Positions 9,232-19,056 of a DNA stretch of 64,000 nt are shown here, in pieces (positions within the stretch are counted from its first letter, which is position 1; each line of letters starts with the position of its first letter). The notes beneath the pieces are model-generated. The model worked only from the letters and a program-made list of their open reading frames with translations, searched no databases and had not been told where the DNA came from. This DNA comes from Fusobacterium ulcerans ATCC 49185 (lineage in GTDB: Bacteria; Fusobacteriota; Fusobacteriia; Fusobacteriales; Fusobacteriaceae), in assembly GCF_900683735.1 (NCBI RefSeq), contig NZ_LR215979.1, positions 3,038,001-3,102,000 of the forward strand, read 5' to 3'. The position numbers and the translations under genes are program-made.

Positions 9232-9918
9232 ATGGCAAAAATCAGCATAGGAAACATAAAAAATGAAAGTTTAAATACTTTAAAAAATAATTGGGGAACT
9301 GGAATATTAATACATCTCTGTTTCTTTTTAATTTCTCTCCTTTTAGAAATATTAAATTCTCTGGAAGAATTAGTTTTCACTCAAATAGAAAACAGCTTAT
9401 TGCTAATTTTAATTTTTCTTATTATCTTTATAATTATGAATATTTCTCTTGTAAATGCAAATGTTATGGGAAGTCTTAAATGTTTTCTTGAATTAGCAAA
9501 GGTAAAAAAATTAGAAGTTAAGCATTATTCTTTTGGTTTTAATCATATGTTTACTGCTTTTAAAGTGGGAGGAGCTTTTTGCTTATTTACATTTTTATGG
9601 TCTTTGTTTCTAGTTATTCCTGGAATTATAAAAAGTATAAGCTACTCTATGTCATTTCTTATAGCAATTGAATATCCTGAAATTTCAGGAAGGGAAGCTT
9701 TAAAATTGAGTATGAAGCTAACTGATGGATATAAATGGGATATTTTTCTTTTAGGACTATCTTTTATAGGATGGGCTTTTTTGTCTGTTCTTACTTTAGG
9801 GATTGGTTTCTTATGGCTTAGCTCATACATGGATACTGCTTACTGTATTCTATATTTAAAATTAAAATGCAACAGAATAGAGCTATTTGAAGAATTAGAA
9901 AGAGAAATTTATTTATAG
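9232..9918 (+). CDS. DUF975-family integral membrane protein
   Basis: 228 residues, with hydrophobic segments at about 25-45, 58-80, 112-135, 140-150 and 175-210. The hallmarks of DUF975 are present: IPGIIKSISYSMSFLIA, PEISGREALKLSMKLTDGYK (ending KW), and LSFIGWAFLSVLTLGIGFLW. The role of the family is not established, although members are common in Firmicutes and Fusobacteria near cell-envelope genes. The ATG at 9232 is preceded by AAGGAGGAAATTACAAAA. Single gene between two terminators. Confidence 0.8.
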   Translation: MAKISIGNIKNESLNTLKNNWGTGILIHLCFFLISLLLEILNSLEELVFTQIENSLLLILIFLIIFIIMNISLVNANVMGSLKCFLELAKVKKLEVKHYSFGFNHMFTAFKVGGAFCLFTFLWSLFLVIPGIIKSISYSMSFLIAIEYPEISGREALKLSMKLTDGYKWDIFLLGLSFIGWAFLSVLTLGIGFLWLSSYMDTAYCILYLKLKCNRIELFEELEREIYL

Positions 9919-9934
9919 GTTTTTATTTGAGATT

Positions 9935-9967
9935 AAGGACAGAAATAAATTTATTTCTGTCCTTTTT
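9935..9967. terminator. bidirectional terminator
   Basis: AAGGACAGAAATAAA pairs with TTTATTTCTGTCCTT, with A and T tracts on both sides. It separates the convergent DUF975 and M20 genes. Confidence 0.85.
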
Positions 9968-9974
9968 AATTATA

Positions 9975-11165
9975 CTAAGTTTGATTCAACCTATTAATCA
10001 CAACATTAATTAAGCTCTTTATTCCTATTTTTATCACTCTTTCATCTGCAATAAATTTAGAACTGTGTAATTTACATAATCCTTTATTTTTTTCACTTTC
10101 TCCTCCTAACCACATAAACACTGATGGAACTTTTCTGCTAATATATGAAAAATCTTCTCCTATTGAAGTAGGAATTGTATTTACAATAACATTTTCTTTT
10201 CCAAGTGTATCTTCTAGTATATTTTTTATATTATTTGATAAATTAACATCATTATATACTGAAACGTATCCATCTGTATATTCTAATTCTGCAATACACC
10301 CATAAGCCTTTGATATATATTCCACAATCTCTTTTAATTTTATTTTTACAGTACTATTTATCTCATCTCCAAATGTTCTCACAGTTCCTTCCATTATAAC
10401 ATCATTTGCAATAATATTGTATCTATCCCCTCCATAAATTTTTCCAATAGATATTACAGCTTTTTCAGAATAAGATAAATTTCTGCTAATAATAGTTTGA
10501 ATAGAGGTTATAATATTTCCTGCTACAATGATAGGATCTTTTCCCTCATTAGGCAGAGATCCATGGCAGCTTTTCCCTATTATTTTTATTTTAAACCTAT
10601 CTGATTTTGCTGTTGCAATACCAGGACAAATTTCTATTTTTCCTAATGGGATTCCTAATACATGCATTGCATATGCTTCATCTACTTCTTTCAAAACTCC
10701 TAAACTAATCATTTCTTTTGAACCACCTATTGGTGAGCTTTCTTCAGCATGTTGAAACATGAATCTAACATTTCCATTTAATTTTTCTTTTAATCTATTT
10801 AAAATAACAATAGTTCCTAATAAAATAGCTGAATGAAAGTCATGTCCACAAGCATGCATAACATGACTATTCTGTGAAGAATATATCAAATTTGTTTCCT
10901 CTTCTAAAGGCAAAGCGTCCATATCAGCTCTTAAAAGTAAAGTTTTTTTATTTTTATGTGAATTTATTTGACCTATAATTCCATAATTTAAAGAATTTAA
11001 TTTTAGATCATTTATATTATTTTTTTTCAATATTTTTATTATTTTTTTAGAAGTTTCTTTTTCATTATTACTCAATTCAGGATATCTGTGAATATCTCTT
11101 CTCAAAAGTAATATTTCATCAAAAGTTTCATTTATTAATTTTTCTATATATTCATTTTCAACCAT
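9975..11165 (-). CDS. M20D-family metallo-amidohydrolase (N-acyl amino acid deacylase type)
   Basis: 396 residues. Metal-site motifs: RADMDALPLEE, HACGHDFHSAILLG, and QHAEESSPIGGSKEMI with the catalytic Glu pair. The lid-domain motif is GKSCHGSLPNEGKDPI and the late His is in LHSSKF. This is the HipO/aminoacylase/N-acetyldiaminopimelate deacetylase group, which removes acyl groups from amino acids or small peptides in the cytoplasm. It is last in a four-gene operon after the RpiR regulator, transporter and nitrilase-type amidase, which suggests use of an imported amide or acylated amino acid. Substrate unknown. Confidence 0.85.
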   Translation of the reverse strand: MVENEYIEKLINETFDEILLLRRDIHRYPELSNNEKETSKKIIKILKKNNINDLKLNSLNYGIIGQINSHKNKKTLLLRADMDALPLEEETNLIYSSQNSHVMHACGHDFHSAILLGTIVILNRLKEKLNGNVRFMFQHAEESSPIGGSKEMISLGVLKEVDEAYAMHVLGIPLGKIEICPGIATAKSDRFKIKIIGKSCHGSLPNEGKDPIIVAGNIITSIQTIISRNLSYSEKAVISIGKIYGGDRYNIIANDVIMEGTVRTFGDEINSTVKIKLKEIVEYISKAYGCIAELEYTDGYVSVYNDVNLSNNIKNILEDTLGKENVIVNTIPTSIGEDFSYISRKVPSVFMWLGGESEKNKGLCKLHSSKFIADERVIKIGIKSLINVVINRLNQT

Positions 11166-11229
11166 AATCTACCTCATAAAAAAAATAGTTTCCATTACCA
11201 TTCATTTGGCCATTCTTCAATAAAATTAT

Positions 11230-11255
11230 AAACCACCACTTTATATGGTGGTTTA
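11230..11255. terminator. hairpin between amidase and deacylase genes
   Basis: TAAACCACCA pairs with TGGTGGTTTA across a 6-base loop and is flanked by AT-rich sequence. On the minus strand it lies 16 bases after the amidase stop, so it may reduce read-through to the M20 gene. Confidence 0.65.
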
Positions 11256-11270
11256 TAATAAAAATCTTTC

Positions 11271-12098
11271 TTATTGTTTTTTTAGCAATCCTTCTTTTTC
11301 ATAAAACTCAGGATGTCTATCTCTAAAAACATGTATAGTTTCCCTTATTTTATGTATTATTGAAAGATCAACACTTCCATAAACTATTTCCTCTTTCTCT
11401 CCTCCTTCAGCTATTATTTCTCCCCAAGGATCTATAATTAATGAATGTCCACAATAACTTCCCATAGGACTTTCACCAACACGATTGCATGCAATAACAA
11501 ATATTTGATTCTCTATAGCTCTAGCTTGCAGCAAAGTTCTCCAATGATTTACTCTAGGATTTGGAAAATCAGAAGTTACTATTATAGCCTCAGCGCCTTT
11601 TAATGCATATATTCTTGAAAGTTCACAAAATCTAATATCATAACATATCATAAAACCAAATTTTCCTACTTCTGTTTCTACAACTTCTGCTTTATTTCCT
11701 GGTTCAATCATAAAATTTTCGTCCATATCACTATACAAATGCATTTTACTATAATCAGCTATTATTTCTCCATTATTGTTAATAATAAAAGTAGTATTTC
11801 TTATTTTTCCATCTTCAGAACTCTTTGTCGCGATTGAACCTGCAACTACCAAAATTTTATATTTTTTTGCTAGTTCTTTTAAAATAGTTACTGATGGTCC
11901 ATTTTCTGCTTCACAATAATTTTCCATATCATGAAACATTTTATCAGAAAATCCATAACTCCAATCTTCAGGTAAAACTATAACATCTGGAGTTGGTATA
12001 TGTTCCATTGCTTTTTTAAATAATTTTTTTACATTTTCAAAATTATATTCAGTATCACAAAATTTTATATCTGTCTGTAAAAGTGCAAAATTTAACAT
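11271..12098 (-). CDS. carbon-nitrogen hydrolase (nitrilase superfamily, omega-amidase-like)
   Basis: 275 residues with the complete Glu-Lys-Cys triad: Glu44 in VLPEDWSYG, Lys118 in YSKMHLYSD and Cys152 in MICYDIRFCEL. The closing RHPEFY motif is also typical. The length and the IRFCEL sequence are like omega-amidases (deaminating alpha-ketoglutaramate or ketosuccinamate) and YafV/Nit2 proteins. It sits between a transporter and an M20 deacylase, which fits stepwise breakdown of an amide-containing compound. GGAGGGATTAAG precedes the ATG. Its precise substrate is not readable. Confidence 0.85.
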   Translation of the reverse strand: MLNFALLQTDIKFCDTEYNFENVKKLFKKAMEHIPTPDVIVLPEDWSYGFSDKMFHDMENYCEAENGPSVTILKELAKKYKILVVAGSIATKSSEDGKIRNTTFIINNNGEIIADYSKMHLYSDMDENFMIEPGNKAEVVETEVGKFGFMICYDIRFCELSRIYALKGAEAIIVTSDFPNPRVNHWRTLLQARAIENQIFVIACNRVGESPMGSYCGHSLIIDPWGEIIAEGGEKEEIVYGSVDLSIIHKIRETIHVFRDRHPEFYEKEGLLKKQ

Positions 12099-12190
12099 CT
12101 TAATCCCTCCTATATTTTTTATAAAAAATTAAAATGAAATTTGATTGATAAATCCATCATTTTTCTAAATTAAATAATAACTTTTTATTT

Positions 12191-13498
12191 TTATATTCCT
12201 TTAGCATAAAGAATAGCTCTAATAATAACTACTATGAAAGTTACAATAGTTATACACCATCCATTTTTTAACATTGCTTTTATATTTTTAGAATGAGCTA
12301 GTCCCATAGTTCCAACCATATCAACAGTAGGGCTTACAAAAAATGTTACTTGGCATGCTACTAATACTATAAATGCCCATATCCCCATATTTACTGACAT
12401 AGATATAACCAATGGTAAAAATAATTCATGTGTTATTTGAGCTTGAGCAACTCCTGCTCCTGAAATTCCAAAAACACCTATTGCTGCTGCAATAACTAAG
12501 AAAGCTCCTACTCCTCCAGCATCAATTAACGGTTTCATATAATTAGAAATTGATTCAAAAGCCCCTGATTTAGCTACATAATTTAAAAATGGATCAAACA
12601 AAATAAACATAAAAAACATCCAATACATTTTAGAAGATCCTTCTACTAATTTTTTTATAGCATCTGTCAAACTCATTCCAGCCGAAAGACCTGTAACTAG
12701 AGCTGCTGTAAGCATAACAACTATTGCATAAGATGCTCCAGCTTTTGCCACAATACCATAAACCAGCATTATAAGCATAGTCAATATAAATGTAAATGTC
12801 GCCCTATTTACTATTGGAGTAGCTTTAAAATCACTTGCTTTAGTTTCATTTTCTGCAAAATTTTCCTTTCCTCTAGTTAATTTTTGAGTATGACAAGCCA
12901 TAAAATATGTTGAAACCCATATTATAGTTCCCATTGGTATACCTGCATTTATCATAAATTTTGAATAAGTTAATCCTGTAAGCCCCATTATTGTTGCAAC
13001 TGGTGGAACAAATGGTCCAATTTGAAGTCCTGTGGCTGCAGCTCCATGAAATATAACTCCTAATGTACTTGGAGTCAATCCTAAACAAGCTACAATTGGT
13101 ATTAATATTGGTGCTACAATTGCAACTGAACCAGATAAAGTTCCCAACATAGAAACTAATAAAGTACAAGTGACCATAGATATTAAAATTGCTTGTTTTT
13201 CAGTTTTTATATTTGTTTTTTCTACAACAAAATATACAATATTTTGAGCGACTTTTGTATGAGTCAGCACTTCTCCAAGTCCTGATCCAAGAACAATTAT
13301 AAACCCAATTAAAGATAAAAATGAACTGAGAGAGTTTTTCAAGGTTTCCCCAAAGCCTATAACACTTTCTCCAGTCATAATAGCTCCAAGTAAAACGCAA
13401 AGAAGAACAGATAGATTCATATCTTTACCTTTTAGCATTAAATAAATATAAAGTATAAGTGGTAAAAATCCCAAAATTGGTGGTAAATCAAAAATCAT
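12191..13498 (-). CDS. IT-superfamily secondary transporter (NhaC/GntP/DcuC-like)
   Basis: 435 residues, almost wholly hydrophobic with about 11-12 predicted helices in two pseudo-repeats. Examples of conserved elements are GLGEVLTHTKVAQNI, LGTLSGSVAIVAPILIP, GAAATGLQIGPFVPP and the later GISGAGVAQAQITHELFLPL. The pattern of Gly/Ser/Pro-rich re-entrant hairpins fits the ion-transporter superfamily, which takes up organic anions or exchanges Na+/H+. Context (amidase plus deacylase plus RpiR regulator) favours uptake of an organic nitrogen compound over Na+/H+ exchange. It lies 33 bases after the regulator gene. Confidence 0.75.
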   Translation of the reverse strand: MIFDLPPILGFLPLILYIYLMLKGKDMNLSVLLCVLLGAIMTGESVIGFGETLKNSLSSFLSLIGFIIVLGSGLGEVLTHTKVAQNIVYFVVEKTNIKTEKQAILISMVTCTLLVSMLGTLSGSVAIVAPILIPIVACLGLTPSTLGVIFHGAAATGLQIGPFVPPVATIMGLTGLTYSKFMINAGIPMGTIIWVSTYFMACHTQKLTRGKENFAENETKASDFKATPIVNRATFTFILTMLIMLVYGIVAKAGASYAIVVMLTAALVTGLSAGMSLTDAIKKLVEGSSKMYWMFFMFILFDPFLNYVAKSGAFESISNYMKPLIDAGGVGAFLVIAAAIGVFGISGAGVAQAQITHELFLPLVISMSVNMGIWAFIVLVACQVTFFVSPTVDMVGTMGLAHSKNIKAMLKNGWCITIVTFIVVIIRAILYAKGI

Positions 13499-13531
13499 AA
13501 AAACTCCTCCCTTTAATTTATATGTTATTTT

Positions 13532-14377
13532 CTATAGATAAACTTTCATTTCCATAGCAATTTCCTTTAATTTTTCTAAACTTTCTAAAGTGTTTTCTTT
13601 ATTTAATTTAGCTAATTTTATACAAAGAGCATTTAAAATTGTCATTGCTCCTACAAAAGAATATGTTTTTTCTCCATTTTTACTCAAAAGAGCACAATCA
13701 GAAATCAATGCAAATGGTGAAGTTAAAGTGTCTGTTAGACAAATTATTTTATTATTTCTTTTCTTAAAAAATTGAGCTATTTTATAAGTAAAATCAGTAT
13801 AAGCATGAAATGAAATTGTAAATAATACATCATTTTCTTTTAAATAAAGTAACTTATGTGTATAATCTTCAGTTCCAGAAATTATTATTTCAACATTCTC
13901 TTTAAATTCTTTTAACATAAAGTAAAAATAATATCCTAAAGAATACGAAGATCTACTTGAAACTATATAAATTTTGCCAGAACTTTCTATAATTTCTAAT
14001 GCTTTTTTAAAATTTTCTTTTAAATTTTCATTTGGAAGTTTTTTTAAAATCTCTATATTTTGTAAGATTACATCATCTAACAATGTTTCTTCTTCCCCAA
14101 TTTGTAAAATAGATTCTTTAAATTCTTTCATTGGAGTTATTTCTTTTTTCAATATTTCTTGAATATTTTTTTGAAATTCTGGATATCCTTTAAATTTAAA
14201 ATACTGTGTAAATCTTATAATAGTAGCTGAACTTAATCCTGTAATTTCTGATATTTCCTTTATTGATAAAAATGGAATTTGAGTAATATTCTCAAAAATA
14301 AAATCTGCCATCACTTTAAAACTTTTCGTTAATTCGCTATATTGTTCTTTTATTGTATTAATAATATATATTTCCAT
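13532..14377 (-). CDS. RpiR/MurR-family transcriptional regulator
   Basis: 281 residues: an N-terminal HTH_6 domain (FLSIKEISEITGLSSATIIR at about 35-54, then FTQYFKFKGYPEFQ) and a C-terminal SIS domain (GKIYIVSSRSSYSLGYYF, NDVLFTISFHAYTDFT, KIICLTDTLTSPFALISD). I chose ATG 14377, with GAGAGGTG five bases upstream; an in-frame TTG at 14392 overlaps that site. SIS domains of this family usually sense a phosphosugar or amino-sugar phosphate. It is first in the operon with the transporter, amidase and deacylase, and probably controls them. Confidence 0.88.
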   Translation of the reverse strand: MEIYIINTIKEQYSELTKSFKVMADFIFENITQIPFLSIKEISEITGLSSATIIRFTQYFKFKGYPEFQKNIQEILKKEITPMKEFKESILQIGEEETLLDDVILQNIEILKKLPNENLKENFKKALEIIESSGKIYIVSSRSSYSLGYYFYFMLKEFKENVEIIISGTEDYTHKLLYLKENDVLFTISFHAYTDFTYKIAQFFKKRNNKIICLTDTLTSPFALISDCALLSKNGEKTYSFVGAMTILNALCIKLAKLNKENTLESLEKLKEIAMEMKVYL

Positions 14378-14515
14378 ACAATCACCTCTCAATTTTAATT
14401 GATTATACCTTATTCATAAAAAAAATGCAATAGTTTTTGTAATTTTTTTTACATTTTAAATAAAAAATGTAATTTTAATTACTTTAAAACAAATAAAATT
14501 TTTAATTTTTTTCAT

Positions 14516-14554
14516 AAAAAAAAGCCAAAAGTTTTTCCTTATGGAGCTTTTGAC
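14516..14554 (-). terminator. terminator of tsaD
   Basis: On the minus strand GTCAAAAG pairs with CTTTTGGC, followed by a T8 tract. It lies 13 bases past the tsaD stop. Confidence 0.75.
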
Positions 14555-14567
14555 CTTTTTTTATTCT

Positions 14568-15590
14568 TTAATATAAATCTTTAGTTACATCTAATGTTGC
14601 TATTCCATTTAATTCAAGTCCTGCAAAGCAGTCTTCTTCCTTCTCTGCACATTTAAGTTTAAAATATGCTGCCTCTGCTATCATAGCTGCATTATCTGTG
14701 CAAAGTTTCATTGATGGATAATGTACTTTTATTCCAAGTTTTGCTCCCTGTTCAGTAAGCTGACTTCTCAACAGCGAATTTGCTGCAACTCCTCCTGCAA
14801 GTATTATAGTTTTTACATTTTTATCCTTAGCTGCTTTTAAAGTTTTTTTGCAGAGAATATCCACTACCTTTCCTAAAAATGAAGCTGCAAGATCTTCTTT
14901 TTTAAATTCTTCATTTTTCATATTCATTTTATTTACAAAGTTAATAACAGCAGTTTTTACCCCTGAAAAACTGAAATCATATTCTCCAACTCTTGGTTCT
15001 GTTATTTGCAGAAAATTCCTATCTCCCAAATAATACATCTTATCTACAATTGGTCCACCAGGATACCCTAATCCTAGTACCCTTGCCACCTTATCACAGC
15101 TTTCTCCCACTGCATCATCAAGAGTTCCTCCCATATTTGTAAACTTATGATTTTCATCCATATATACAATATTAGTATGTCCTCCAGATACAACAAGAGC
15201 TATACATGGAAGTTCTATATCATGCTCTAAAAAGTTAGCATACATATGTCCTTTTATATGGTGTACTGGTATTATTGGTATATTATGAGCATAAGAAAGC
15301 CCCTTTGCAAAAGATACTCCTACTAAAAGGGCCCCTATCAATCCTGGTGCATAAGTTACTGCTATATAATCAACATCATCAAGAGTTATTTTAGCTTCTT
15401 CTAAGGCTTCATCTAATATAGCAGCAATATTTTTTATATGCTGTCTTGAAGCTATTTCAGGTACCACCCCTCCATATTCTTTATGTATCTCTATTTGAGA
15501 AGATATCTTATTAGTCAATATATCTTTTTCATCTTTTAATATAGCTATCGAAGTTTCGTCACAAGAACTCTCTATTCCTAAAATTATCAT
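14568..15590 (-). CDS. tsaD: tRNA threonylcarbamoyltransferase TsaD
   Basis: 340 residues, the standard length. It transfers threonylcarbamoyl from TC-AMP to A37 of ANN-decoding tRNAs, acting with TsaB and TsaE. Visible signatures: the start ILGIESSCDETSIAI, the Kae1 motif GGVVPEIASRQHIK, the metal ligands in HHIKGHMYANF, VVSGGHTNIVYM, GYPGGPIVDK, FSFSGVKTAV and AGGVAANSLLR. It has its own terminator, and pflA lies downstream of it on neither transcript. Essential, single-copy gene. Confidence 0.97.
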   Translation of the reverse strand: MIILGIESSCDETSIAILKDEKDILTNKISSQIEIHKEYGGVVPEIASRQHIKNIAAILDEALEEAKITLDDVDYIAVTYAPGLIGALLVGVSFAKGLSYAHNIPIIPVHHIKGHMYANFLEHDIELPCIALVVSGGHTNIVYMDENHKFTNMGGTLDDAVGESCDKVARVLGLGYPGGPIVDKMYYLGDRNFLQITEPRVGEYDFSFSGVKTAVINFVNKMNMKNEEFKKEDLAASFLGKVVDILCKKTLKAAKDKNVKTIILAGGVAANSLLRSQLTEQGAKLGIKVHYPSMKLCTDNAAMIAEAAYFKLKCAEKEEDCFAGLELNGIATLDVTKDLY

Positions 15591-15644
15591 TTAGTTCCTC
15601 CTTTTTTCTTCTTTCATCTACTGATTATTATATCACTTTTACAA

Positions 15645-15662
15645 GAAAAAAGCAGTTTTTTC
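15645..15662 (-). terminator. weak hairpin after pflA
   Basis: GAAAAAA-CTGC-TTTTTTC abuts the pflA stop codon. It is AT-only in the stem and so only moderately convincing. Confidence 0.4.
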
Positions 15663-16394
15663 CTAATTAACTTTTAAATTATATTTTTTAAAGATAGAAA
15701 CAGCATTTTCCAACCTTTCTTTAGAAAGTTCTTCTACCCCTTCCAGAGCATACTTCATTCCCAGTTCTTTGTATTTAAATTCTCCAAGTCTATGGTATGG
15801 AAGCAGTTCTACTTTTTCTACATTACCTAGAGCAGATACATATTCGGCTAATCTATTTAAAAGTTCATCATCATCTGTAATTCCAGGAACAATTACATGT
15901 CTTATCCAAACTTTTTTCCCTTTTTCCTTCAAATACTGGGCAAATTTCAATGTATTTTCCAGTTCTACACCTGTAAGTTCTTTATATACTTTTTCATCTA
16001 TAGCTTTTATATCTAAAAGTACAAGATCTGTATATTCCAATACCTCTTTTACTTTTTCATTAAATATATATCCTGAGGTGTCAACGACTGTATTTATCCC
16101 ATCTTCTTTACATAATTTAAAAAGTTCAAGAACAAAATCAGCTTGAAGAAGAGGCTCTCCTCCTGTTACAGTAAGTCCTCCCTTTTTTCCAAAATATCCC
16201 TTATATTTTCTTACTTTTTCAAAAGTTTCTTTTACTTCCTCTTTAATTTTTTCTTCTGACATATTCCATGTATCAGGATTATGACAAAACTTACATCTCA
16301 ATGGACATCCTTGAAGAAAAAGTACAAATCTTATTCCAGGTCCATCTACTGTCCCAAAACTCTCATATGAATGTATATTCCCAATCCTGTTCAT
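15663..16394 (-). CDS. pflA: pyruvate formate-lyase activating enzyme
   Basis: 243 residues, a radical-SAM enzyme. GCPLRCKFCHNPDTW supplies the C-X3-C-X2-C cluster ligands, preceded by YESFGTVDGPGIRFVLFLQ. GGLTVTGGEPLLQ is the SAM-binding GGE motif. It installs the glycyl radical on PflB using SAM and reduced flavodoxin or ferredoxin. I chose ATG 16394, with AAAGGAGATG just upstream, over a TTG at 16433. It lies downstream of pflB, with a hairpin between them. Confidence 0.95.
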   Translation of the reverse strand: MNRIGNIHSYESFGTVDGPGIRFVLFLQGCPLRCKFCHNPDTWNMSEEKIKEEVKETFEKVRKYKGYFGKKGGLTVTGGEPLLQADFVLELFKLCKEDGINTVVDTSGYIFNEKVKEVLEYTDLVLLDIKAIDEKVYKELTGVELENTLKFAQYLKEKGKKVWIRHVIVPGITDDDELLNRLAEYVSALGNVEKVELLPYHRLGEFKYKELGMKYALEGVEELSKERLENAVSIFKKYNLKVN

Positions 16395-16460
16395 ATTTCC
16401 ATCTCCTTTGAGAGATATTTGATTATCTCTCAATTTTTATTTTAGTATATCATATATTCA

Positions 16461-16511
16461 AAGAAAAGACTGATTCAAAATTGAAAGTCACTTCCCAAGT
16501 TTGAATCAGCC
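16461..16511 (-). terminator. terminator/attenuator between pflB and pflA
   Basis: On the minus strand GCTGATTCAAA pairs with TTTTGAATCAGT, followed by a short T-rich stretch (TTTTCTTTG). It probably gives pflB more transcript than pflA. Confidence 0.7.
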
Positions 16512-16539
16512 TCTTTGATTTAGTTTATATTATTTCAAA

Positions 16540-18768
16540 TTACATTCTTCCATTGATTGTTCTAGATAATACATCTAACTGTTGTTCTCTTGTTAATCTT
16601 ACAAAGTTTACTGCATATCCAGATACTCTGATTGTAAGCTGTGGATATTTTTCAGGATTTTCCATTGCATCTTCTAATAATTCTCTGTCGAATACATTGA
16701 CATTAAGATGTTGCCCTCCCTCTGGAGTAAAGTATCCATCCATCATAGAAACAAGATTTTCTATTCTGTCTTCTTGAGTTTTTCCTAACGCCCCTGGTGC
16801 TATTGCAAATGTATAAGATATTCCATCATTTGAATGGTGGAAAGGTAATTTTGCAACTGATGCAAGGGAAGCTATTGCTCCTCTAGTATCTCTTCCATTC
16901 ATTGGGTTTGCTCCTGGTGCAAATGGAGTTCCAGCTCTTCTTCCATCTGGAGTATTTCCTGTTTTCTTACCATATACAACATTTGATGTTATAGTAAGGA
17001 TAGATTGAGTTGCTCTTGAATTTCTGTAAGTTTCATGAGTTCTTAAATAGTTCATGAATTTTTCAGTAACTTTTACAGCAATTTCATCTGTAGAATCTTC
17101 ATTATTTCCAAAAGGAATATAATCTCCTTCTCTTTCAAAATCAATAATTAATCCTTCTTCATTTCTTATTACTTTTACTTTTGTATCTCTTATAGCTGCA
17201 AGTGAGTCAGCCACTATCGAAAGTCCTGCTATTCCTGTAGCTTGAGTTCTTTCAATATCAAGGTCATGTAATCCCATTTCAAATGCTTCATATGCATATT
17301 TATCATGCATATAGTGAATTATTTTTAGAGCATTTACATATACTCCTGCAAGCCATTTCATCATTTGTTCAAATTTTTCTACTACTTCATTAAATTCTAA
17401 ATAATCTCCAGTTACTGGCTCAAATTTAGGTGCCACTTGAACTCCAGTTTTCTCATCTTTTCCACCATTAAGTGCATAAAGAAGAGTTTTAGCAAGATTT
17501 GCTCTAGCTCCAAAGAACTGCATCCCTTTTCCTATTTTCATAGGGGATACACAACAAGCTATTCCATAGTCATCTCCAAATTCTGGTCTCATAAGATCAT
17601 CATTTTCATATTGAATAGAAGATGTATCTATTGAAACTTTTGCACAATAATTTTTCCAGTTTTCTGGAGAATTTACTGACCAAAGAACTGTTAAGTTTGG
17701 TTCTGGAGCTGGTCCTAAATTATATAAAGTATGAAGATATCTGAAAGATGTCTTAGTTACAAGTGTTCTTCCATCTACTCCTTGTCCCCCTAATGATTCA
17801 GTAGTCCATGTAGGATCTCCTGAGAATAGGGCATCATATTCTGGTGTTCTTAGGAATCTGATTATTCTTAATTTAATTATAAATTGATCTATCAGTTCCT
17901 GAGCTTCTTCTTCAGTTATAAGTCCAGCTTCAATATCTCTTTGAATATAGATATCTAAGAAAGTTGAAGTTCTTCCTAATGACATAGCAGCACCATCTTG
18001 ATCTTTAGTTGCTGCAAGATATCCAAAATATACAAATTGTACAGCTTCTTTTGCATTTTCCGCTGGTCTTGAAACATCAAATCCATAAGAAGCACACATC
18101 TTTACAAATCTTTTTAATGCTTGAATTTGTTCATGAGTTTCTTCTCTTCTTCTGATAGTTTCATCATCCATTTCAGGAATTTCTAATATTTTCATTTGAT
18201 TTTTTTTATCTTCTATTAATCTATCTATTCCATAAAGAGCCACTCTTCTGTAGTCCCCTATTATTCTTCCTCTTCCATAAGCATCAGGAAGTCCAGTTAT
18301 TATACCATACTTTCTTGCTGCCTTCATCTCATCAGTATATGCTGAGAAAACTCCTTCATTATGAGTCTTTCTATATCTTGTAAATATTTCCTCTGTCATT
18401 GGATCAATTTTATATCCAAAAGCTTCCAGAGAATTTTTTACCATTCTAAGTCCACCTTTTGGGTAGATTCCTCTTTTTAGAGGAGCATCAGTTTGAAGTC
18501 CAACAATAGCTTCAGCATCTTTTTCAATATATCCAGGTCCATAAGCATCAATTGCTTGAGGTTTTTTAGTTTCAGCATCGTAGATACCTTTTGCTCTTTC
18601 CTCTTTAAACATCTCAGTAAGTTTATCCCATACTTTTTTGGTATTTTCAGTAGATTTAACTAAGAAAGATTCATCTCCTTCATATGGAGTGTAGTTACAT
18701 TGTATAAAGTCTCTTACATTGATTTCTTTCTGCCAAAGATCCCCTTTAAAACCATTCCAATATTTCAT
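16540..18768 (-). CDS. pflB: pyruvate formate-lyase (formate acetyltransferase)
   Basis: 742 residues, like the Firmicutes enzyme (about 740). It converts pyruvate and CoA to acetyl-CoA and formate using a glycyl radical. The radical site is Gly717 in [12 protein letters not shown], and the active-site cysteine pair is in [13 protein letters not shown]. The start [20 protein letters not shown] is typical. GGAGGTATCATA precedes the ATG. A ZTP riboswitch with built-in terminator lies in the leader (18953-19050), so expression should rise when ZTP/ZMP signals low 10-formyl-THF. That fits the enzyme's role as formate donor for purine synthesis. Confidence 0.97.
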   Translation of the reverse strand: MKYWNGFKGDLWQKEINVRDFIQCNYTPYEGDESFLVKSTENTKKVWDKLTEMFKEERAKGIYDAETKKPQAIDAYGPGYIEKDAEAIVGLQTDAPLKRGIYPKGGLRMVKNSLEAFGYKIDPMTEEIFTRYRKTHNEGVFSAYTDEMKAARKYGIITGLPDAYGRGRIIGDYRRVALYGIDRLIEDKKNQMKILEIPEMDDETIRRREETHEQIQALKRFVKMCASYGFDVSRPAENAKEAVQFVYFGYLAATKDQDGAAMSLGRTSTFLDIYIQRDIEAGLITEEEAQELIDQFIIKLRIIRFLRTPEYDALFSGDPTWTTESLGGQGVDGRTLVTKTSFRYLHTLYNLGPAPEPNLTVLWSVNSPENWKNYCAKVSIDTSSIQYENDDLMRPEFGDDYGIACCVSPMKIGKGMQFFGARANLAKTLLYALNGGKDEKTGVQVAPKFEPVTGDYLEFNEVVEKFEQMMKWLAGVYVNALKIIHYMHDKYAYEAFEMGLHDLDIERTQATGIAGLSIVADSLAAIRDTKVKVIRNEEGLIIDFEREGDYIPFGNNEDSTDEIAVKVTEKFMNYLRTHETYRNSRATQSILTITSNVVYGKKTGNTPDGRRAGTPFAPGANPMNGRDTRGAIASLASVAKLPFHHSNDGISYTFAIAPGALGKTQEDRIENLVSMMDGYFTPEGGQHLNVNVFDRELLEDAMENPEKYPQLTIRVSGYAVNFVRLTREQQLDVLSRTINGRM

Positions 18769-18952
18769 TATGATACCTCCTCATAAAATAAAAACTTAAT
18801 ATTTAAAAACTGAATGATATCAGTTCTACTAACTGTTTAAAATATTTATACTTTCCATTGATTCTCTTAATATATTTTTATTTTACCATTCCTTACACAG
18901 TAAGTCAACAATTATATTTGGTATTTTTGTTGTCTTTTCCAAAAAAATGTAT

Positions 18953-19050
18953 AAAAAAAACCGACAATCTAGGCTTGTTCGCCCAGACGGTCGGCATTAT
19001 CATCGTTATACTTCATGTGGTTAATTCCACGTTCCGTCAGTCATATAACT
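18953..19050 (-). ncRNA. ZTP (pfl-motif) riboswitch with overlapping terminator, controls pflB
   Basis: Read on the minus strand: P1 5' strand GTTATAT (19043-19049) pairs with GTATAAC (19005-19011). P2 is GTGG/CCAC (19027-19030 and 19017-19020). The invariant second-domain sequence GCCGACCGUCUGGGC (18980-18995) follows. The same CCGACCGTCTGGGC also forms the 5' arm of a terminator hairpin with GCCTAGATTGTCGG (18961-18974), followed by T8. Ligand binding to the aptamer should therefore block termination. This matches the known pfl RNA motif architecture. The motif, the gene downstream and the promoter position all agree. Confidence 0.92.
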
Positions 19051-19056
19051 GATATA

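Noticed and set aside
14400-14515. Possible small gene in the AT-rich spacer upstream of tsaD's terminator
   Set aside because: No ORF with a ribosome site; the sequence is near-homopolymeric A/T.
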